Below are positions 15,305 to 18,871 of a stretch of 18,871 nucleotides of DNA, one piece after another (the stretch's first letter is position 1; every line of letters starts with the position of its first letter). A program made the position numbers and the translations under genes. This DNA is from Bacillota bacterium (GTDB taxonomy: Bacteria; Bacillota; Clostridia; Lachnospirales; Anaerotignaceae), in contig JAEZPX010000235.1 of NCBI GenBank assembly GCA_023413275.1, positions 1 through 18,871 on the forward strand, in the 5' to 3' direction. The notes under the pieces were generated by a model. The model was not told the origin of the DNA. It did not search any database and worked only from the letters and a program-made list of their open reading frames with translations.

Positions 15305-15397
15305 TTTTCACCTCATTAATAAACTTTATAATCAGTAAGGCTATTTAAATACCCTTACTTTCTGCCTTTAGATTTTTAAAGCTAAACAACAGGGAAT

Positions 15398-16891
15398 TTA
15401 TGATTCATCTGTTGTTCCCCCCCACTCAACAGCAACAAAGCCTTTTCTTTCAGCTTTATTTAATACTTGTTCCTTCACATTTTCAGTTCCATTTGCAGCT
15501 TTATACACCATAAATACCCGAATCAAGCTGTCAGGATTTGGCTCAATGTTTAGAGATACTTTGGAAGCATATTCCTTGGAATCAAACTTAATAATATTGA
15601 AATCGTTCTTCATTAATTGGGGGCCCCAGTAAGTTATAAAGTCTGCCCGTTCTTTTGCAGTCAGCCCTAATAAGCTTAATTTTGCTTCTAAAAATGTAAC
15701 CGTTTCTTTCTTACTCACCAAAAAGCCTTCGTCAAATACAGGTGTATAATTTGTTACATCACCTTCCCAAAAAAGGTATGGGTATTCTGTACCTCCACTT
15801 ACAAGGGTGCCATCTGTTTTTGCAGTAACATCCCAGCCTTTGTTGTATTCAGGATAGGTAAAGGTAAACGCTCCATCAAAAGCTACCTTTACATTTACAT
15901 TGGTTTCTTTTTCAGGATATAGATAAATTACAGGTTTTCTAGCCTGATAAGTATATGTAAATTTAGGTTCATGATTATACGCATTGTATAAAAGCTCCAC
16001 TACTTCTTCTCGTGTGGCAATCTTGTCCGGTGATTGATTCGTTATTAGTTGATTTTCTTTGGCAATATTTATATATGCTTCTGGATACCCCCCTAATTTA
16101 TTTACTGTAACAAAAAGGCCTTGCTTTTTCGTATCAGTATCTGCACAGGCCTTTATCAAAACAGTAATACAATCTTTTAAAGTGATACTTTCATTGGGAG
16201 AAAAGGTGTCTGCATTTTTCCCACTGATCACATTTTTCCAATGAGCAATTTCTATATACTTTCTTGCCCAATGATCTTTTGGCACATCTTGAAAAGGAAA
16301 TTTTATTTCGCCATCATCTTTATATGCTGAGGTATAAAAACTACAATCATAATTATAGTACATCTTCATAACAAGGGCTGTAAATTCGCCTCTTGTTATT
16401 TTTCGTTCTAAATGTAATTCACCATCTTCATATCCCTTTAATAACTGCATCTTTTCTAGAAATTCCACTTTATCTTCAATGGTAATTTTCTTATCATTCG
16501 GTTGATACATGAAAAGCTTCCGAGGTATTTCTTCTCCATCATCACTCTCTCTACTCGTTGAGTTATTAAAAAAGTATGCCTTAATCACATCCCCATTATG
16601 AAACGTATTCTCTTCAAAATTTGTGGTATCAAGAATAAAAGAATCCTGATTGGTTGTATCCTTGATATACCTATAATCAGATCTTCTTCCCGCTATAATC
16701 TCACTCCATAACTCATCACTAATTTTTGAGAGTTTGATTCTATCATTTGAAATTTTTGTGACTTTACCTATCAGTACAGCATAATCGTCATCTATCTTTT
16801 CAAAGGAATATGAATTCTCTGCAAAAGCCGTAGCAGTTGCCGAAATCAAAATACAAATACTTAATAAAAAACTGATCATCTTTTTACTCAT
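15398..16891 (-). CDS. Secreted S-layer-homology protein with a C-terminal domain of unknown function
   Basis: The product has 497 residues. A Sec signal peptide covers about 1-24 (cleavage after ATAFA), then an all-beta-looking region to ~135. SLH-type repeats follow: weak at 140-180 (LKGYEDGELHLERKITRGEF), clear at 198-250 (PFQDVPKDHWARKYIEIAHW, then FSPNESITLKDCITVLIKAC), and degenerate at 265-306 (ATREEVVELLYNAYN). Such repeats bind pyruvylated wall polymers at the cell surface. Residues 318-491 form a separate domain starting ARKPVIYLYPEKETNVNVKV, with LFWEGD in the middle; I recall similar domains in other Clostridia but know no function. Ribosome site GGGGGAG precedes the ATG by six bases. 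It has its own promoter. Confidence 0.82.
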   Translation of the reverse strand: MSKKMISFLLSICILISATATAFAENSYSFEKIDDDYAVLIGKVTKISNDRIKLSKISDELWSEIIAGRRSDYRYIKDTTNQDSFILDTTNFEENTFHNGDVIKAYFFNNSTSRESDDGEEIPRKLFMYQPNDKKITIEDKVEFLEKMQLLKGYEDGELHLERKITRGEFTALVMKMYYNYDCSFYTSAYKDDGEIKFPFQDVPKDHWARKYIEIAHWKNVISGKNADTFSPNESITLKDCITVLIKACADTDTKKQGLFVTVNKLGGYPEAYINIAKENQLITNQSPDKIATREEVVELLYNAYNHEPKFTYTYQARKPVIYLYPEKETNVNVKVAFDGAFTFTYPEYNKGWDVTAKTDGTLVSGGTEYPYLFWEGDVTNYTPVFDEGFLVSKKETVTFLEAKLSLLGLTAKERADFITYWGPQLMKNDFNIIKFDSKEYASKVSLNIEPNPDSLIRVFMVYKAANGTENVKEQVLNKAERKGFVAVEWGGTTDES

Positions 16892-16988
16892 AATAAGCTC
16901 CCCCTTAAAATAATAAATTGCAATCCCTCTTTATCATTGTTCTTAGAACACCATTCGTCTACACATTATTACAAATTTTACCACAACA

Positions 16989-17017
16989 AGTATACTATAG
17001 CTTTATGATAAGGTAAA
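16989..17017 (-). promoter_or_regulatory. Sigma-A promoter of the SLH-protein gene
   Basis: On the minus strand TTTACC (17012-17017), a 17-bp spacer and TATACT (16989-16994) predict a start near 16982 and a leader of about 90 bases. Confidence 0.65.
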
Positions 17018-17031
17018 CGGCTATTTCCAAT

Positions 17032-17051
17032 TTGTAACATATTTGTCACAA
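17032..17051. promoter_or_regulatory. Dyad TTGTAAC-N6-GTCACAA
   Basis: TTGTAAC (17032-17038) and GTCACAA (17045-17051) are inverted half-sites with one mismatch and a six-base centre, ATATTT. It lies 15 bp upstream of the SLH promoter -35 and 92 bp upstream of the XRE-cupin -35. It shares its first ten bases, TTGTAACATA, with the dyad at 17114-17133. Confidence 0.5.
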
Positions 17052-17113
17052 AACCTTTTTTAGTCTACAATATTATTTTCTAGTTTACACTTTTTCTTAT
17101 TACAGTATTTTAG

Positions 17114-17133
17114 TTGTAACATATAGGTTACCA
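17114..17133. promoter_or_regulatory. Dyad TTGTAAC-N6-GTTACCA
   Basis: TTGTAAC (17114-17120) and GTTACCA (17127-17133) are inverted half-sites with one mismatch around ATATAG. It ends nine bases before the -35 of the XRE-cupin gene and is the second copy of the 17032-17051 element, 82 bp away. A self-regulatory operator of the XRE-cupin protein is the simplest reading, but is inferred. Confidence 0.52.
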
Positions 17134-17142
17134 GTAAAAAAG

Positions 17143-17171
17143 TTGCCTTAAAAACCTGTTTTTGTTATAAT
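17143..17171 (+). promoter_or_regulatory. Sigma-A promoter of the XRE-cupin gene
   Basis: TTGCCT (17143-17148), a 17-bp spacer and a perfect TATAAT (17166-17171) predict a start near 17178 and a leader of about 50 bases. Confidence 0.82.
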
Positions 17172-17226
17172 AGAAATCATTCATAGTCAAATGATAGTGT
17201 TAATTTAAAAAATAGAGGAGATAGAA

Positions 17227-17778
17227 ATGTATAGTGTGCCCCCTGATATTGGTAAGGAAATGCGAAGAATCCGAACAGAAATGAGAATCAGCCTAGACAC
17301 TGCTGCCCGTCTTACAGGGGTTTCCAAGGCAATGCTTGGGCAAATTGAACGAGGTGAATCCATTCCTACCATCTCTACCCTTTGGAAAATATCCACCGGT
17401 TATAAGGTCACCTTTTCCAATTTTATTTCCCAGCATTCTGAAGAAAACAATATTTTAAGCATTAAGGATATCTATCCCCTAAAAGAAGAAAATGGAGATA
17501 TGTTGCTTTATAACATTTTTCCCTTTGACCCAATTTCAGGCTTGGATTTTTTGCAGATACACATGAAGCCCCATTGTCGGCATGAATCTTTCCCCCATAC
17601 TAATGTATTAAATGAATACATTGTCATCATTCAAGGACAGCTGCAAATGACAATTAACGATAAGGTTTATATTTTGCAAAAAGATGATGCTTTGTCCTTT
17701 CAAGGGGATTCAAACCATGTTTATGCAAACCCTACAAATGATGATGTTATATTTCATAATGTAATTCGATATAAGTAA
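17227..17778 (+). CDS. XRE-cupin transcriptional regulator
   Basis: This 183-residue regulator has an N-terminal Cro/CI helix-turn-helix at about 8-65 (IGKEMRRIRTEMRISLDTAA, LTGVSKAMLGQIERGESIPT, ISTLWKISTGYKVTFSNFIS) and a C-terminal cupin barrel at about 105-178 (HESFPHTNVLNEYIVIIQGQ, LQKDDALSFQGDSNHVYANP). The cupin should bind a small ligand, perhaps with a metal via the His residues near 117-121 and 163. Proteins of this architecture commonly control the neighbouring catabolic operon. Here the next gene on the same strand is a glycyl radical enzyme with its own leader, 254 bp on. AGAGGAG lies six bases before the ATG. A strong terminator follows, so any control of the enzyme gene would be in trans. 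Confidence 0.9.
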   Translation: MYSVPPDIGKEMRRIRTEMRISLDTAARLTGVSKAMLGQIERGESIPTISTLWKISTGYKVTFSNFISQHSEENNILSIKDIYPLKEENGDMLLYNIFPFDPISGLDFLQIHMKPHCRHESFPHTNVLNEYIVIIQGQLQMTINDKVYILQKDDALSFQGDSNHVYANPTNDDVIFHNVIRYK

Positions 17779-17783
17779 AATAA

Positions 17784-17820
17784 AAAAAGGCGAAAATCCT
17801 AGGGTTTTCGTCTTTTTTTA
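17784..17820 (+). terminator. Rho-independent terminator after the XRE-cupin gene
   Basis: AAAGGCGAAAATCC pairs with GGGTTTTCGTCTTT through a short TA loop with two G-T wobbles, and is followed by a run of seven T. It begins eight bases after the stop codon. Confidence 0.88.
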
Positions 17821-17878
17821 TTTCTATAGAGAAAAAGTAGCCACCTTATTCTTTCAAAATAATTGGGCAAATGTGATA

Positions 17879-17907
17879 TTGACAAAAATCAAAAAAAATG
17901 CAATATT
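17879..17907 (+). promoter_or_regulatory. Candidate promoter of the glycyl radical enzyme gene
   Basis: A perfect TTGACA (17879-17884) is followed after 17 bp by AATATT (17902-17907), a weak -10. The poor -10 suits a promoter that needs an activator. The leader would be about 119 bases. Half-sites resembling the upstream dyads, TTATAAC (17926-17932) and GTCACAT (17948-17954), lie just past the predicted start, 15 rather than six bases apart. Confidence 0.45.
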
Positions 17908-18032
17908 AAGACTATAGACTGTGCGTTATAACATACATTTTTTCATTGTCACATCTTTTCCTAATTAAGAAATACACTGTGATCTCGCACTATCATCCGA
18001 CTGTTTATTTTAATCCATTAAGGAGGGTCAAT

Positions 18033-18871
18033 ATGAATACAACTGCCAGAATTGAACGACTAAGACAAAACTATGTAAATTCTAAACCATCTGTTTGTAT
18101 TGAACGAGCAAGAATTTTTACAGAATCCCATAAGCGCACAGAGGGAATGCCCACCCCTATTCGCAGAGCACAAGCCTTTTTTGATTTTTGCAACGAATTT
18201 GATATTCAAATCTTTGAAGATGAGTTAATTGTGGGTACCGCCGGTAAATTTAGAAGAAGCGGTATTTTGACACCCGAATTCTCTTGGAAATGGGTAGACA
18301 AAGAAATGGACATGTTTGATAAACGTCCTCAAGATCCTTATGAAATGACCGATGAACAAAGAGCCTATGTTCGTGAGAATATCTTCCCTTACTGGAGAGG
18401 AAAATCTCTTGAAGAGCATTTTCTCTCTATCCTTCCTGAAGAAACTGCCAGAATTGCAGTGGATACAGGTATTGTTGATAATGACTCAAAATGGCGTCAA
18501 GCTGTTGGAGAAGTAACCCCAGATTATCAAGATGTCCTTTTCCCTATGGGCTTTCAGGGTATTTTGAAGCAGGCGGAAGAGCGCTTAGCTGAATTGGATT
18601 TTGCAAATCCTGATGACTTTGATAAAATTGCATTTTATAAATCAACCGTATTAACCAGCAAAGGTATCATGCGTTTTGCAGAAAGATTTTCTGATTTAGC
18701 AGAGCAAATGGCTAACCAAGAACAGAATGAGGAAAGAAAAGCTGAACTTTTAAAAATTTCAAAGGTATGCCATAACGTTCCAGCAAATCCCCCAACATCT
18801 TTCCATGAAGCAGTGCAATTTGTATGGTTTGTGCAACTTGGAGCGATTATTTCCGAAAATCCCTTGGCACT
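18033..18871 (+). CDS. Glycyl radical enzyme (pyruvate formate-lyase-like), N-terminal part
   Basis: The first 279 codons are visible and the gene runs off the right edge; family members have about 790-850 residues. The translation begins MNTTARIERLRQNYVNSKPS and contains IERARIFTESHKRTEGMP, IFEDELIVGTAGKFRRSG, TPEFSWKWVDKEMD and RPQDPYEMT. These match the start of the group that includes choline TMA-lyase CutC, diol/glycerol dehydratases and hydroxyproline dehydratase. The RPQDP and FPYW segments recall CutC most, but the catalytic Cys loop and the Gly radical loop are outside the window, so the substrate cannot be named. The enzyme needs a partner activase and is destroyed by oxygen. AAGGAGGG lies five or six bases before the ATG. 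An XRE-cupin regulator gene lies just upstream. Confidence 0.85.
   Translation, partial: MNTTARIERLRQNYVNSKPSVCIERARIFTESHKRTEGMPTPIRRAQAFFDFCNEFDIQIFEDELIVGTAGKFRRSGILTPEFSWKWVDKEMDMFDKRPQDPYEMTDEQRAYVRENIFPYWRGKSLEEHFLSILPEETARIAVDTGIVDNDSKWRQAVGEVTPDYQDVLFPMGFQGILKQAEERLAELDFANPDDFDKIAFYKSTVLTSKGIMRFAERFSDLAEQMANQEQNEERKAELLKISKVCHNVPANPPTSFHEAVQFVWFVQLGAIISENPLA

Larger units (their letters stand above)
16892..17226. other. Divergent regulatory region between SLH and XRE-cupin genes
   Basis: This 335-bp gap holds no gene. It contains the minus-strand promoter of the SLH gene, two related 20-bp dyads and the plus-strand promoter of the XRE-cupin gene, each listed separately. A small perfect dyad, TGTTCTTAGAACA (16938-16950), lies in the SLH leader with no known match. 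Confidence 0.6.

Noticed and set aside
15330..15360. AGTAAGG/CCTTACT hairpin between the SLH and DUF2812 genes
   Set aside because: Only a seven-bp stem with a long AT loop and no T-tract; not convincing as a terminator.
16938..16950. Perfect small dyad TGTTCTTAGAACA in the SLH leader
   Set aside because: Compared with the Gram-positive LexA box (CGAACN4GTTCG) it does not fit, and a single short dyad is expected by chance.

Overview
The window looks like chromosomal DNA of a low-GC, spore-forming, anaerobic Firmicute of class Clostridia, possibly Lachnospirales. The reasons are AT-rich sequence with AAGGAGG-type ribosome sites, the start of the sporulation ATPase gene spoIVA at the left edge, a small Spo0A-C-like protein, and an oxygen-sensitive glycyl radical enzyme at the right edge. 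No rRNA, tRNA, insertion sequence, phage gene or CRISPR array was seen.

Layout. (1) 1-1591, minus strand: the spoIVA start with a candidate sigma-E promoter, a frameshifted gene remnant, and a translationally coupled MarR regulator plus YczE-like membrane protein behind a clear sigma-A promoter with three 15-bp-period repeats at the transcript start. (2) 1817-9506, minus strand: one compact siderophore-uptake operon. In transcription order it holds two lipoprotein receptors, two FecCD permeases, a FepC-type ATPase, an exporter-fold ABC transporter and a third receptor, ending at a hairpin. Its promoter carries a near-consensus DtxR/IdeR iron box over the predicted start site. Two TATAAC direct repeats 21 bp apart lie just upstream of the -35, where the divergent AraC-type regulator (9706-10674) could bind. 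No siderophore biosynthesis gene is visible, so this reads as scavenging of siderophores made elsewhere. (3) 10764-13630: small regulators and metabolic genes, namely a Spo0A-C-like protein, an XRE regulator, a PhzF-family isomerase, and an HxlR regulator divergent from an FMN-barrel oxidoreductase. (4) 13694-16891, minus strand: a 41-residue membrane protein, a DUF2812 membrane protein whose last ~70 codons are displaced by a frameshift at an A7 tract, and a secreted SLH-domain protein. (5) 17032-18871, plus strand: an XRE-cupin regulator with two matching 20-bp dyads upstream, a terminator, and the first 279 codons of a glycyl radical enzyme whose substrate cannot be fixed from the part visible.

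The best-supported biology is the iron-regulated siderophore operon. The least explained elements are the twin dyads near the XRE-cupin/glycyl radical enzyme pair, the three-repeat MarR leader, the exporter-fold transporter inside an importer operon, and the A7 frameshift in the DUF2812 gene.
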